Source of the DNA: Coptis chinensis
Taxonomy: Eukaryota; Streptophyta; Magnoliopsida; Ranunculales; Ranunculaceae
Assembly: GCA_015680905.1 (NCBI GenBank)
Contig: CM027380.1
Coordinates: 38,804,001-38,868,000, forward strand
Reading direction: 5' to 3'
DNA: 64,000 bases
In this document: positions 44,970-57,312 of the stretch, piece after piece
Numbering within the stretch: the stretch's first letter is position 1
How the letters are laid out: each line of letters opens with the position of its first letter
Translations under genes and position numbers: made by a program
The notes under the pieces: generated by a model
Seen by the model: only the letters and a program-made list of their open reading frames with translations
Told to the model about the DNA's origin: nothing
Databases searched by the model: none

Positions 44970-46135
44970 ATGATATTGCGTTCAGGCACTTCTAGTATTA
45001 GCAAGAATAAAACTTACTCACGTAGGAGAGTTTGTCGCCCTAGACAATCTCCTGTTTCTAGTCCTTCATCTCATAAGATGGCTGACGAAGTAGTGCAAGC
45101 TGAAGAGCATCTCTCCAACTTCTACATACCGTTGCAAGATGGGCCTCCATCTTTTATATGACTTACACCACTTACTAGCGATTTTAGGATTCCACCGAAC
45201 GTGTTTAATCTTCTACCCATCTTCCACGGGAAAGAATTGAACACGAGTTATCGAACGAGCATCTAAGCCGAATACATGAAGTATGTAATACTTTTCATCA
45301 TTCGGGTATCACCGACGATCAGGTGAAGCTACGATTGTTTCCTTTCACTCTAGCTGGTAAGAGTCACGCTTGGCTTCTCTCACAGAAGGCCAAATCTTTC
45401 GATACATGTGAAAAGGTTGTGTTCTCCTTCATGAAGAAGTATTTTCTGCCGAAAAAAACAAAAGAGATAAGAAGCAAGATACAGTTCTTCAAATAGAGTC
45501 CGAGTGAGACAGTTTTCGAAGCATGCGATAGATTCTCTAACCTACTCAATTCATGTCTTCACCATAAACTAGAAAAAGCCAATCTTGTCCAATGTTTCTT
45601 CAAAGGCCTTCTCCCATAACACAAAGTAACCCTCGACATCATGAGTAATGGTAATTTTTGGATAGAGATGCAAATGAAGCCTTAACCTTTCTTGAAAAGC
45701 AAGCTGAAAAGAGTACCCATTGGGGCGACATAAACAATTTCAGAACAGCCCAACCCAGTACAACTAAGGTAGTGGTATTTTTTAGGTGAAGTAGAAACCC
45801 TTACAAGAAAGATAGATGCCCTCACAACCAAACAAAATGACCAAACCCCTCATCCTATCATGAACGTAAATACCTCACCATGTAATTTCTGTCTAAGCTT
45901 AAATCATATAGATGTCACCTGTCCCTTGATCACAAACCTATCATCACTTCAGCCAGAAGAAGTGTGTCCTTTCAATGTACCAAATGCACCATGGAGACAA
46001 CATCCAAACTTTGCATGGACCAACATTCCACAAAACCAAACACCACCAGGTTTCAACAAACCAACAAATACATTCAGACAAGGACAAGGACAAGATACCT
46101 ATAACAATCAAAACAGAGCATTGGTTTCATCCTAG
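44970..46135 (+). pseudogene. gag: Element B2 gag-like gene (fossil)
   Basis: Starts MILRSGTSSISKNKT; then MADEVVQAEEHLSNFYIPL as in B1, a gag core, and at 45860-46135 a knuckle CNFC-x4-H-x4-C (CNFCLSLNHIDVTC) followed by an Asn/Gln/Thr-rich tail with RQGQGQD. Broken several times. The ATG lies in a weakened version of the hairpin seen in B3. Confidence 0.75.
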
Positions 46136-46510
46136 TTTAACCAGATCTATCAAAACCAACCTATCAACAACCAAAGAGACCTAATCATTATTACACCATC
46201 AACTAGTGTCCAATCAGATAAGCCCACCGAAATAATGTTATCTGTCATGCAATAGAAAATCCAAATCCTAGTATCCATGCAACAATCTCTGAACTTGTTA
46301 GACCAAGATAAAACCCAGAAAAGTGTGTTCCCAGGTCTAGCTATCCCTAATCCTAAACCAACAAACACAGCTTTTGAAGCAACAAGTGACGTGAACGAAG
46401 CTGGAGTGCTAAAAACTCTTTCTTAATCATCCCATCTACGAGGATTGACTCCTCTTTTCCGATGTATTCCCTTTTCCATTTAATCTCTTCCTTTAAGGGG
46501 ATACATCAAT

Positions 46511-46570
46511 AAGGTAACCGGACCTCTCCACTTGGAGGGTGTGGTTGTAAGTGTCGGAGCCTTAGTCCAC
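46511..46570 (+). other. Conserved non-coding element downstream of gag (B2 copy)
   Basis: AAGGTAACCGGACC, the inverted repeat CTCCACTTGGAG, then GTGTGGTTGTAAGTGTCGG and CTTAGTCCAC. The clearest copy, together with the one in C. Confidence 0.65.
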
Positions 46571-46782
46571 AGTATATCTCGCATATTCTTTGTAAAACAC
46601 TTTTTACTGGTCGTTGGAGTAAGTGTGAACCTATGGAGCGAGTATACAATTTTTCTTTTCTTTATTTTACACATCTTTTTCAAAAAAAAATGTTTGTTTT
46701 CTGTGTTGTTAATGATAGATTCTCGATACATCAATAGTTAAGTGATTTTTCAAAATAGGCAATGGATTTTACACAGACCAAC

Positions 46783-47544
46783 TGATCAGCTCCCAAATAT
46801 GCATTTTATTACCTTTATAATGCTTCAAATATGCCCTTATTATGTTTAATGAACAGAATACTTATAGCTTTTGCTACCATTTGTAGGATACAGGCCATTC
46901 AGGACGCATATTCCTAATACGTGCATTTTAGCACAAAAAAGGATGGCTATTTACGCTGCTTGGGAAGATTCCAACTTAGGAGCAAAAATGTCAGAAAGTC
47001 AAAGTCAAAGACTCAAGGCTGAAAGTTACGGACTCAGGGACCTAAAGCCAAAATCAAGAATTCTATTGTATGGGCTTAGGTCAAAAGCCCAAAAGATTGT
47101 TTCCATAAGGAAGGGTAAAGATGTAAATGGTAACCTATATAAACTAAAGAGATGTAGAGAATTAGTTATCCAATATTTTAGGGTCCAAACTATTTGGTTT
47201 GTTAGGAGTAGGGTTATGTAATTTTACATTCAAGTCTTTTTATTTTCTTTTATTTGCTTTATTTGCATTTTCCATTGTTGTCTTCAATCCAAGTTTGATT
47301 TCAAAGTTCTTTATTTCAAGTTCAATCAAGTTCCATTCTCTACAAGTTCTTGTCTTCATTGCATTTCATTCATAATTTAATCTTGTTTTTATTTCATGTT
47401 TTAAACCCCATCCATTTAACTAGTGTTTTCCACCATTAGAATGTTTAGAGAGTTTAGTGAGAGATTTTCAACCAATCAACCATTCCTCCAACCTAAAAAT
47501 CTAAAATGAACAACAAACCCAACACCACTATTTCTACCTCAACA
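46783..47544 (+). repeat. Element C 5' LTR
   Basis: Starts TGATCAGCTCCCAAATATGC; about 760 bp. A TATA box TATATAAA is at 47136-47143. It is related to the B LTRs only in the first 40 or so bases and in the TATA-proximal part. Confidence 0.85.
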
Positions 47545-49470
47545 AATGGAGCCGCCATCATGGATTCAAATGGGTAGAGGAAGATGGAGAAAAATAACAC
47601 TCATTGAACCATTCTTCTCAATCTTCATTTCAATTTTTTTTAGTTTTTTTTTCTTGATTTCGTTACTGATGTTTTGTTTTTGTATGTTTCCAGTACATTT
47701 CTGCACAAACGGAGCCCGACAGTAGCACGAGACAAATTACCGAACTTGTTTGAGAAAAACAGAGCAAAACAGAGCAAAAAGAACCCGCGTGCTGCATCAC
47801 CACACGCCGCAAGACTAAACACACCCGCAAACCATTTCCCTGCATCCGCGTACGACACGCACCCACGAACCATTTCTCCGCGTCTGCGTTTGACACGTAA
47901 CCGTGCCTCATTCACCCGCGCTGCACCTCAATTTTCTCCAGTGAAGATTTTGTTCGATCAGAATCTTCGTATGTAAGGGATCTATACTTTCCCCTAGTTA
48001 TTTTAATTCAACTGTTAATAGATAAAAAGTAGAAAGATTTACAAAGTTTTGAGTTTTCCAAACCAAAAAAATCAAGGGTTAGTTAGACTTACCCCATTTG
48101 AGTGATCCAATGGTCAGATTTCTTCATCTGAAAAAAAATCATCTCGTAACCGTTGGATCTTGCAATTGGGGGGGTATCACTAATATTTTTGAAAACGGGG
48201 GGGTAACACTAATTGCAACTAGTAATTGGGGGGTAAGTCTAACTAACCCAAAAATCAATTAAAAAAAACAATTTAAAAATTAAAAGTTTTTATTAATTAA
48301 AATGAATTAGTAATCCATCAGCAAGGTTAAATATTAGAATTAGTTTAGTAGCATGTTTAGGTTTTAGTTTTCATTAATTATTGTTTATGCATGATTAGAT
48401 TAAGATAATATCATATAGTTAAGTCAAAACACAAAAAAATTAATTAGGTTAAATACATAATAGTTTAAGCTTTGGAAGTTTAGTCTTTTGGTTTAAGTTT
48501 ACTTACCAAGAGTTGGGGATTCAACCAACTTGGACCGGTTGGATATGTGTGGCATGAAAGAGTAGTACCACGCGCGCACATCACAACCCAACTTGGGGGT
48601 TGAAGTTCCAATCTTTGACGAACACTTTCCAAACTTTTACATATTTTTATCTAATTAAGTGAATAGTTAGTTAAGTTAAACGTGTTTAATTTTCGTGTTT
48701 ACCGCTTTCATAGTTTAAGCCCACGAAGGTAAATTTGTTTTAGGCCCACGAAGGCAATCAATTGTAACTTATTGGCTTTGCCAATATTTCCACCCGACTT
48801 GTGGGTTTTAGTTAGATTAAATTAGTAACTATAAGGAAAAGCTCAAATGGTGGGTTGACACGCAAGATACCAAACACTTCATCAACCCCACCACGTCGCC
48901 TTAACCCCAAGGGTCGTGTATGCACACCTTGGGCGGTAATTTCTAAACCTCCTTGCTACAAAGTGTAAGAGGATACTTGTGTGTTACGAAGCATGTTTGG
49001 ATGATTGTGTGATTTACATTTCAATCTCGTCTTTATACTAACGCTAAGGCTAAACCCATCCCTAAAAGAACAAAAAGTGGGATTAAGCCCCACTTTAGAA
49101 CGGGCGTTGCATGAAATGTTTGTTATATATACCAAATTAAAAAGATAAAATCAACCAAGCAGAGCCAATTTAGTCATGTCCATCAGAACAAACATCTAGC
49201 ATGAACAAAGAGAGTAGTAAACTACCCGATTCTAGTGGACCAACCACCTTCCTCACTCCCCTCCCTCAGAAATACCGTGGGTGAGATTCTTGGTGGCACA
49301 CCATCTGGTGAAGTAGCAATCTTCTCCCTTGAAGCGTGTAGTTCCTAAAACCCAGCTTCGCACCCACTGTTAAATTCAAACAGGGCATAGTTTCTAATCT
49401 ATAGATATTGCATGCAAACTTTTCAAAAACTTCAAAGTCACAAATGAATTTCTACAGATTTTGCATCATT
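47545..49470 (+). other. Element C PBS and leader
   Basis: PBS-like TGGAGCCGCCATCATGGATTC at 47547. A GC-rich patch at 47780-47930 with repeated ACCATTT..CCGCGT units gives Pro/Ala/Arg-rich frames on both strands that I do not take as genes. A MITE lies at 48076-48249. The rest is AT-rich and matches the B leader in places (for example GTGGGTGAGATTCTTGG near 49270). Confidence 0.6.
48076..48249. mobile_element. MITE, Mutator-type, 174 bp
   Basis: Terminal inverted repeats GGGTTAGTTAGACTTACCCC and its reverse complement are perfect over 20 bases. It is flanked by a perfect 9-bp duplication AAAAATCAA (48067-48075 and 48250-48258). Nine-base duplications are typical of Mutator-like transposons. 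The inside holds two G-runs (GGGGGGGTA) and no ORF, so it would need a transposase from elsewhere. It is younger than the C insertion that it interrupts. Confidence 0.9.
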
Positions 49471-49471
49471 C

Positions 49472-50856
49472 TTGTTTGAGCATTCATATCTTATCAATAT
49501 GCATCGCAACCATCATAGAATTATAATGCAAACCCAGAGCCATGTTCTTGTTGTGGTAGTCCGTATCATTGGGCGTCTTAATGTACATCATATACCGAGT
49601 TTGAGCCTCTTATGGAATATTCTTACGATTATGAAGCTCAAATTTCAAATTTCCATAATACCCAATACACCCCCAGAGTTTTCTAATCATACAAACAATT
49701 CATAGAGTTCCATCACAGATAGTTAACCACCATTCATGTATTCGTATGGTTAGTTAGAGTGCGGTTTCACCCAAGGTCCATTACCATTCACATCACCATC
49801 CATTACAAATTAATATCTCACTCCACCATGTATTAGAGACCAACTTTACCAAGCAATGGTCGAGCAAACAATTCAAATACAACAAATAGCAAAGACCTTC
49901 TATTATCTCCAATCTATTTTAATCGATACCACCTCTGAGACTAATATTCTTCCCACCAGTCCAAAAACCAACCACCATGAAGAACAAGATGTTGATATAA
50001 CAAAACCAATTGCTAAAGCCTACCTTGACATTTATGACCAATTAAAACCCCGTCATAATCCACCTGACTATATTGTGAATTCCAGTTCTTATGATGATTA
50101 CATGCCTCAAGTTACAGTTTCTCCCATTTGTCTTAGTACACCAATGGATGAGATCACTCTGGTAGAAGAAACTCTAGAACCTGTGTTGGAAAGTAACTCA
50201 ACAAACTTGGACGATGATATTGAGAAAATTTATGAAGTTCTAGATAAAGAGAACAAAGAAAATAAAGTGCCTGGAAAAGAGGATATAAATTCAATAGTGG
50301 AAAGTAGATCTAATTTTAGTTTGGTCGTTAAAGACTTATCGATGGAACAAATTTGTGACATTCTTAATATTGCAAATATGAACCACAATCTTGTGGAAAT
50401 GCCAAAACTAGATGAAGAATTCTCTGAGTCCTCGAGATCATATGAAGAACCACCACCCGACCATCATTCCCCCGAGTTAACACCTCTCGAAAGCCAACCT
50501 CCATTCATAAAAAATCCACCAAATTTTGAAGAGTGCATCACTAAACCATTTCAAAAACACCTCAAGCTCGCACTTAAGCAAATTGCCTTTGAAATCCTTC
50601 ATAATTTCTAAACATTCCCAGTAAAGAGAATTTGCCCAACATACAAACTACCGAGACTATCATTCCAGTTAAAAAGAGCCCTGTATTGATTGAAGTGCCA
50701 GAAAAAGAGGAGATAGAATCTAAGGTGGAATATGAGTTCTTGAGAGCATACAATGATCTCTTTATTCAAGTGGTTAAAAAACCCAGTTTGCCATACGTCG
50801 TATCATCTAAGCCTCATGAAGAACAACTACTACCATACTCATACTCTCTTGGATAA
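49472..50856 (+). pseudogene. Element C gag-like region with 251-codon ORF
   Basis: The first part has a Cys/His cluster (CSCCGSPYHW) of the kind seen in Athila gag tails, then a Tyr/Glu-rich stretch. 49856-50611 is an intact 251-residue ORF, acidic, with Pro-rich and Ser/Thr-rich parts (KPRHNPPDYIV-like, EELEPVL-like, SYEEPPPDHHSPELTPLES) and IEKIYEVLDKENKENKV near the middle. 50632-50856 continues in a similar style (EVPEKEEIESKVEYEFL). No enzyme motif. I cannot name a function; the nearest match in place is the gag-protease linker of Athila elements. Confidence 0.45.
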
Positions 50857-52480
50857 TTCAATAACGGGTTACTACATAAATTCCATGATGGTTTACATAA
50901 GCTTTCTTTTATCATTCTGCATTTTACACTCCAAATGCATCATTTCATCCTGTTTGGGTGTAAATGCTTCCATATGTTTTTCTATAAAGATCCCCAACTA
51001 TTTAGATTATTAGTATATAGCTAATAACATATCATCCATCATATGCATATAGTCTTGGGGAATCTAACTTAAAACAACCCCACATATAGTATTGAATATC
51101 TGACTATAAAAGATTCATGTTATATTTTCTCGATGCGTTCCATGGGAGTGCATCACCAAGGTAACCGGACCACTCCACTTGGAGTGTGTGGTTGTAAGTG
51201 CCAGAGCCTTGAGTCCACGTATACTTGTATATTCCTTGTTAGCACTTTTACTCGTGATTTGAGTAATGTACCATTATGGAGCAAGTATACAATTTTCTTT
51301 TTCTTTATTTTACACTTCTTTTTTAGAATAACTTTTCTATTCCTGTCATTTACAATTCCTGTCTTTATTTTCATTTACCTACTTTCTGTTTTTATATTTT
51401 CTGTCTTTACATAAGCATTTTCCATTCAATCTCACCTTTGACACTGAGTAGTCTTTTCTCTACAAAGAGGAGATGTGAAACAAAGCAGAGGGTGATGGAG
51501 ATTGAGTGAAGGTGTCTTACGGTTGTCTCTCGTGTATGTTTAGCATGTCTCGTCTTCCATAGGCATGTCATACCGTGGGATGGTTGGCAGTTGGAGCCCT
51601 TGATTTCAAAAACTTTTTCCTTCTATGGGTGATTTCTAATTGTTTCGAGCTTCATCTTTCTCTCTGGTTGGAATAGCTACAAAATAGGGCTAACTAGAGA
51701 TTAAGAGAGGAGAGACTAGATTATCTAGAAGTAGAGCTAGTCCTCTTCACTAGATTTGCCTACTTGGAAAACAAAAGGTGGAAGATCTAAGGAGGCCAAA
51801 CCATAGGATGGTTCACAATTTGAATCACTTAATTTCAAGCATCTTCTATTGGGAGGATCAGTTTCATCATAGTGATTTTTCTTTGTAGTTTATAGCTTAT
51901 ATTTTTCTGTCATAGTAATCTAGGAGCAAAAAACCTAAAAAGCCAAAAAGAAAAACCCTTCTCTTACCCTTTCTTAAAAGTTCTTGTTTTTCCTGTGCTT
52001 ATAATAGAGTTTCTCGATACATCAATAATTATGTGATTTTCCAAAAACAAAACGGGCAATGGATTCCACATAGACCAACCCTTAGAAGTACGCAATCTCT
52101 ATTCTTCTAAAGGTGGTTTGAGGATCAGTTATATGTTACTAAAGGTCGCCCATATCACCATGATATTCGTACAAGACATCTTACATCTTGCATAGTAAAT
52201 CCTCCAACACACATAACTGAAGCCACAGTCTGACTAGATCGGGTTCAAAAAGAACTGACACTAAAGTTGCCTAAGATCACCTATTGTAGTTTGTTTTCAA
52301 ACTTAGCTTAGAAATCATGGCTTTTGAGTACGGGTCTATAGTTTTTCAAAAGCTTGGGGATATAAAAATTAAAATGTTACACCTCAGAGTAACCAAAATG
52401 ATACTGGATAAATGTATGATTTTATCTTCTTGTAAAAACCCTCTATATGGTTAGAGATGCCCTTTGAGAAAAAATGGATT

Positions 52481-52519
<39 letters not shown>

Positions 52520-54273
52520 GGTAGAATAATTACATAAATCCCTAGTATAATTAACCTATGTACATCTTGTATATTCTCATCACGAAGAACAAAGTACAGG
52601 TTACTGCCATTTTTGCTCATGTTCCTATGGTAATCTCTTTCCTTTTCTTCATACTTTGAGAACAAAGCATATTTCTGTTTGGGGGTGGTATAGTAACATT
52701 TTGCAAAAACTAGGCATTTATTATATAGTATTCTTATATTAGATAGATTTAGTATATTTCTATATTTCTTTCTTTCTTAAAATATTTTGAAAAGACTAAA
52801 AATATTTTTCTGTTTAGTACTAAAAGTCTTGTTTTCCTTTTTCTATGATGAATAAATGGTTTAGAAGTTTCATTGTAGCAATAGAGTAAAGATTCGTTCT
52901 TCGAACTCAGACTAATATACATACAATAGTTTCTGCACCTTTTCATGAATGGCATGCATCAGCATTTGATTGTATATAGCAGTGAGTTTCTGAGACCAAG
53001 GTTAGAACAATTAAGTTCCATATCCTATGAGAATCTAGCCAAAAGCCTTATCTGAATAATTATTGAGTAATGACACAAGGATATCCGGATAGAGAGATAA
53101 CACGTCCACTTGCTTGATCACCATGCCATATCCTAGGAGAGAATTTAGGCCCTTTTTGGATTGATATAGCCAAATAAACATTAAAAACACAAAAGATAGT
53201 TTTTCTCTAGTTGCCCCCCTTGAGCCTTCACCAAATTCTAAAAGCCTTTTTATTTTTTTGCCATCAATCCCTGAACCGTTACTACAGATAATAAAAAGCT
53301 TACCCAACTAACGAGTTGAGAATTGGATGATATGTAAAAAGAGAGGAGAAAACCTTGTACAAAAACAAAATCGTTAGAAGCATCAAAAGAGAAAATAAAA
53401 GAAAGAAAAGATTCAAAGATCGAAATCTCCCAAAAGTTCAAAATCAAAAGGAGTCAAATTCAAAAGAAACAAAAGCAAAGTTAGAACTCCCAAAAATCAA
53501 AATCATATGGAGTCACAAAGCCAATGGGCTAAAGAATGAATAACAAATTCGGAAGTAAATAACAAAATGAGGTTCTTCTTTAGTTATAACTATCTTGAAA
53601 ACCCAATTTCTCAACTTATCAGAGTTTGTTTTCCCTTCCCTTTATTTCTAAACCACTACCTTAGCCCCATAATTCCCAATAAAAGACATCTAGCTCAACT
53701 AGGAATAGGATGGTGTGATAGTAAGTAGATATTGTGATTAATCGACCCCGGTTTCCTTGGATGTCATTCAAGTATATGAGGAATGTAATAAGTGCCCTTT
53801 CCACTTGAGAAAATGAAACTTGAGTGAATCTATCAAAGAGTTGTGATTGCAGCACATCCCTGTGAGAACCCAGCTTAAGGGCGTTATCTAAAAGTTTCGA
53901 AAATGACTCTACTTTTGCATTTCACCGCTCATGTTTTGCATGTTTATCTTTAGATGATTAAACTACTGTATATATATTATTCTGAGTTCAAAGGAGCTTT
54001 TCTTTATTCCCCCTCTAATGAGATGTATAAACCTCTGAGTATTTATAAGGAAATGAGACCCTTTGTACTAGATAGAGGAAGTTTGTGAGTACCTTCTCTG
54101 GAAAACTCTCACGAGGCTTAAGCTCGTCCACTAGGGAATTCTTAGTGGTTTAAGGTCTTGTTACATATGGTCAATGCAATCGCACTCCACAAAATGAGAC
54201 TAGTATAATAAATCACACATTTGTCATCTTAGTTTTTTCTCTCTCATCTTTTACTTGAGGGCAAGTAAAATGC
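50857..54273 (+). other. Element C non-coding 3' half
   Basis: No gene. It contains the conserved 60-base element (51159-51218), spacer matching B1 5' part (51270-52090), the B-type TATATGGTTAGAGATGCC segment directly followed by the A run, an internal polypurine-like tract at about 52676-52689, and the shared 3' block with a diverged hairpin near 54130. Confidence 0.65.
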
Positions 54274-54287
54274 TGTTTGGGGGTAGT
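54274..54287 (+). other. Polypurine tract of element C
   Basis: TGTTTGGGGGTAGT directly before the 3' LTR, after TTGAGGGCAAGTAAAATGC. Confidence 0.75.
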
Positions 54288-55069
54288 TGATCAGCTCTCA
54301 AATGTACATTTATTACCTTTACAATGCTTCAAATATGCCCTTATTATGCTTAACGAACAGACAACTTATAGCTTCTGCTACCATTTGTAGGATACAAGCC
54401 ATTTAGGACGTATATTCCTAATACGTGTATTTTAGCACAAAAAAGGATGGTTATTTACACTGCTTGGGAAGATTCTAGCTTAGGAACAAAAGTGCAAAAA
54501 AGTCAAAGTCAAAAGTCAAAGTCAAAGAATCAAGGACTCTAGGCTGAAAGCTACGGACTCAGGGACCAAAAGCCAAAATCAAGAATTCTAATGTATGGGC
54601 TTAGGTCAAAAGCCCAAAAGGTTGTTTCTAGAAGGAAGGGTAAAGATGTAAATGGCGTCCTATATAAACCAAAGAGATGTAGAGAATTAGTTATCCAATG
54701 TTTTAGGGTCCAAATCATTTGGTTTGTTAGGAGTAAGGTTAAGTAATTTTACATTCAAGTCTTTTTATTTTCTTTAATTTGCTTTATTTTCATTTTCCAT
54801 TGTTGTCTTCAATCCAAGTTTGATTTCAAAGTTCTTTATTTCAAGTTTAATCAAGTTCCATTCTCTACAAGTTCTTGTCTTCATTGCCTTTCATTCATAA
54901 TTTAATATTGTTTTCATTTCATGTTTTAAACCCCATCCATTTAACTAGTGTTTTACACCATTAGAAAGTTTAGAGAGTTTAGTGAGAGATTTTTAACCCA
55001 TCAAATATTCCTCCAACCTAAGAATCTAAGATGAACAACAAACCCAACTCCCACTTTCTCAACATGTCA
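54288..55069 (+). repeat. Element C 3' LTR
   Basis: Starts TGATCAGCTCTCAAATGTAC and ends AACATGTCA; 782 bp; pairs with 46783-47544. Confidence 0.87.
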
Positions 55070-55713
55070 CCAACCCCTAGAACAACCCAATCTATGGGCG
55101 GTTTAAGATCAGCTTTGCTTAATAAGGGTCGCCCTATATCACCGAGCTATTCACCCAGGTCAGGACATTTCATGTCTTGTACAGTAAATCCCCCAACTCG
55201 TGTAACTAAAACTCTGTCTATCTAGATTGGGTTCGCCATAGAGCTAACATGAAAGTTGCCTAAGATTATCTGTTATGTTTTGTTTTCAAGTAGTAACATC
55301 TAGAATCATAGCTTTTTGAGTATGAGTTTCTTAAAACATCTCTCCATAGTTTTCAAAACCAGATGATATAAAAATGAAAATTATATGCCGTAGTAACCAA
55401 AATGATACCAAATTAATGTATAATTTTATCTTCTTGGCAAAACCTCTATATGGATAGAGATACATTTTGAATGAGAAAAAAAAACGAGGCATTTCCAAAC
55501 AAGAATTAAACAAACAAAGTAACCCAAAATGATACTATTCTCTGTTTAATTCTATATTTTGCCTCCACCTCTCTATTTTGTCTCAAGAATCTGAGTTTAA
55601 AAGACTCAAAAAATTCAAATTTTCAAAAAAATTCCTTTCTTAAAAATATTCCCCCTCTCATTTAAATCTTTTTCCCTTTTCAATATCTCTCGTTTCTGCA
55701 AAACTTTTCAAAA

Positions 55714-56031
55714 ATATCTTCTGTAGCAAACAAAAACCCTCCACCTAGCAAGACTAGATGGATCAGTTTCAATGATCATGTGCAAGCACTTCCTAGAGAA
55801 CTACAGCTTAAGATATAGACATATATACCGAAAATCATTTCTAGTTTAGGTAAGAGTTTATACGCATTTAAGAGACGAGCTATGAGAGAAGGCTGGTGCT
55901 TGAATTATCAAACACCAACTTGCCCCGGTCTTCAACCTCATAATAATTTTGTTTATAAAGTCTACATGTGTTATCCCCTAATACATTACGCTCGGTCTAA
56001 GAGAGTAATCCAGCCATCTGGTTGGGATTGA
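55714..56031 (+). pseudogene. Small Cys-rich ORF of element B2 (fossil)
   Basis: Clearly the same gene as in B1, with TRWISFNDHVQAL, LPRELQLKI, and YAFKRRAMREGWCL. The B2 form reads LPRELQLKI where B1 has LHRELQLKI, closer to the LP..L..KI of the viral proteins as I remember them. Its natural end extends a few residues further (RVIQPSGWD). Broken. Confidence 0.6.
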
Positions 56032-56622
56032 CTCAAGTTTTCAAAAACTTCCAAGTCTTGGAAATCTGACTTAAAACAACCCATCTTCTTAAAATTTCAG
56101 TCAACTTATTCAAAAACCAAAAAAATTAATTAAATTTTCTTTCTGTTATCTGTACATATTTCCTTACAGTTCTTGTACAGTTCTTTCCATCATATGTTTC
56201 TCATTTACTGTTGGATGTGAGTGTACCTACACCATTACGTTGCATTTTCAATGCTGATCGTTTTAGTACCTCACAGGTCAAGATCGGACGAGTAACGAAA
56301 CGTGGATCGGCTCTTAAAGTTTGCATGGTACTAAGGACAAGATTGGAATTTCCTGATTTCATATTGGCTTGGGCCAAACATTCAAATTCATTAAAGAGGC
56401 ACGTGTCATCAACCCATTAAGCCAATGCGACCGCCCACTTCCCTTCTTCTCCATCACGAAAATCCCCAACCCTAGCCGCCCAACTCGACTCGTGCCCGCC
56501 CCCATCTAACTCGCGACATCGACCTCACCTATTCACACCTCCATCCAATTTTTTTTATAGCCTACTTCATTTTCAACCCCCATTCCAACTCAAAACCCCA
56601 ATTTTATCAATTTCTACTCTAA

Positions 56623-57312
56623 ATGGCTCGAGTTCTTAAAATTGTGCCGAAGCAAAATTTTCAAGACCTCTTTTATTCCGATCTGTTTGAAATGCACTTC
56701 AGGGCTGAGATCAGAAGAAGAGGATGGGAACCCTTGGTTTTGTTGGAAGGTGCGGTTTATTCTCCCTCTCTTACTTTTTCATTTTATAACTGCATGCTTA
56801 GAGGGGAGGATGACTGCATCACGGTATTCAAGGATGGGCGCTCGCTGGAGCTCACCAAGGACGTGGTGAGTGTTGTTCTGGGGATACCTCTGAAGGCTTA
56901 TGTTCAAACAAAACAGTCCCCATCGACGTGATGATGGTACAGACACTTCTTGAGGGGGTTAAAAACCCCAAGTCTCACTGCGTGTTTCAGAGTTTGCTAT
57001 GAAATAACTAGCTAGTAGTATCTCAGTGGATAGCCTACAACTTGTTGGGCTCGGCCAAGCCTTCGGATATAGGTAAGGCGATGCTTCATATTTTATGGAT
57101 TCTTCAAGAGCAGAAGAATAGCTTCTACATTGTCTCCTTTACCTTCGAGCAACTCTATAAACTGAAGAAGTCAACCACCCCTCTGCCAATGATGGTCACC
57201 AAGATCATGCAGCACTGGGGGGTTCCAGGCCACAGACGCCGTAGTGGAGGTTAGGGACTCTACCCCAGATCCTATCTATGCCCACTACATCCAGAAGTTA
57301 TGGCTTCCACCT
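56623..57312 (+). pseudogene. Element B2 3' ORF (type 1), fossil
   Basis: A 102-codon open start, MARVLKIVPKQNFQDLFYSD, then EIRRRGWEPLVLLEGAVYSP, NCMLRGEDDCITVFKDG, and RSLELTKDVVSVVLGIPL. Later pieces give SDIGKAMLHILWILQEQKN, SFYIVSFTFEQLYKLKK and MVTKIMQHWGVPGH. The best-preserved N-terminus of type 1. Broken, and cut by D. Confidence 0.6.

Larger units (their letters stand above)
42685..46782 (+). mobile_element. Element B2, 5' part: LTR, PBS, leader, gag
   Basis: Plus-strand B element. After the LTR come PBS, a leader of about 1.4 kb with no gene (containing GGCGACCGCGGGC near 43760 and the GGGGAGGGGAGTAAG-type segment near 44710, also known from B1 and C), gag, and the conserved non-coding element. 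It is interrupted after CCAAC (46778-46782) by element C and resumes at 55070. Confidence 0.87.
46783..55069 (+). mobile_element. Element C: non-autonomous LTR element, flanked by CCAAC
   Basis: 8287 bp with both LTRs and a 5-base duplication CCAAC (46778-46782 and 55070-55074). B2 reads straight across it. Inside: PBS, a leader with a MITE, a gag-like stretch, a 251-codon ORF, the conserved non-coding element, spacer shared with B1, a 34-base A run (52482-52515), the conserved 3' block and a polypurine tract. There are no RT or integrase motifs and no 3' ORF. The LTRs differ at around 10 percent over 230 bp by eye. Confidence 0.9.
55070..57312 (+). mobile_element. Element B2, 3' part (to the D junction)
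   Basis: Resumes after C with CCAACCCCTAGAAC and follows B1 step by step: spacer, Cys-rich small ORF, spacer, type-1 3' ORF. At about 57312, inside the 3' ORF, it changes to LTR sequence of element D. No B2 3' LTR is in the window. Confidence 0.83.

Noticed and set aside
47674-47976. 100-codon Pro/Ala/Arg-rich frame in the C leader, also open on the other strand
   Set aside because: Open because the patch is GC-rich and repetitive. It lies in the leader just after the PBS, with no counterpart in B1 or B2.
52482-52515. Poly(A) tail of a processed pseudogene (also 5799-5823 and 41678-41712)
   Set aside because: The runs lie inside LTR elements with family sequence on both sides. There is no mRNA-like sequence before them and no flanking duplication. 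The 41678 run is T-rich in the sense of its element.
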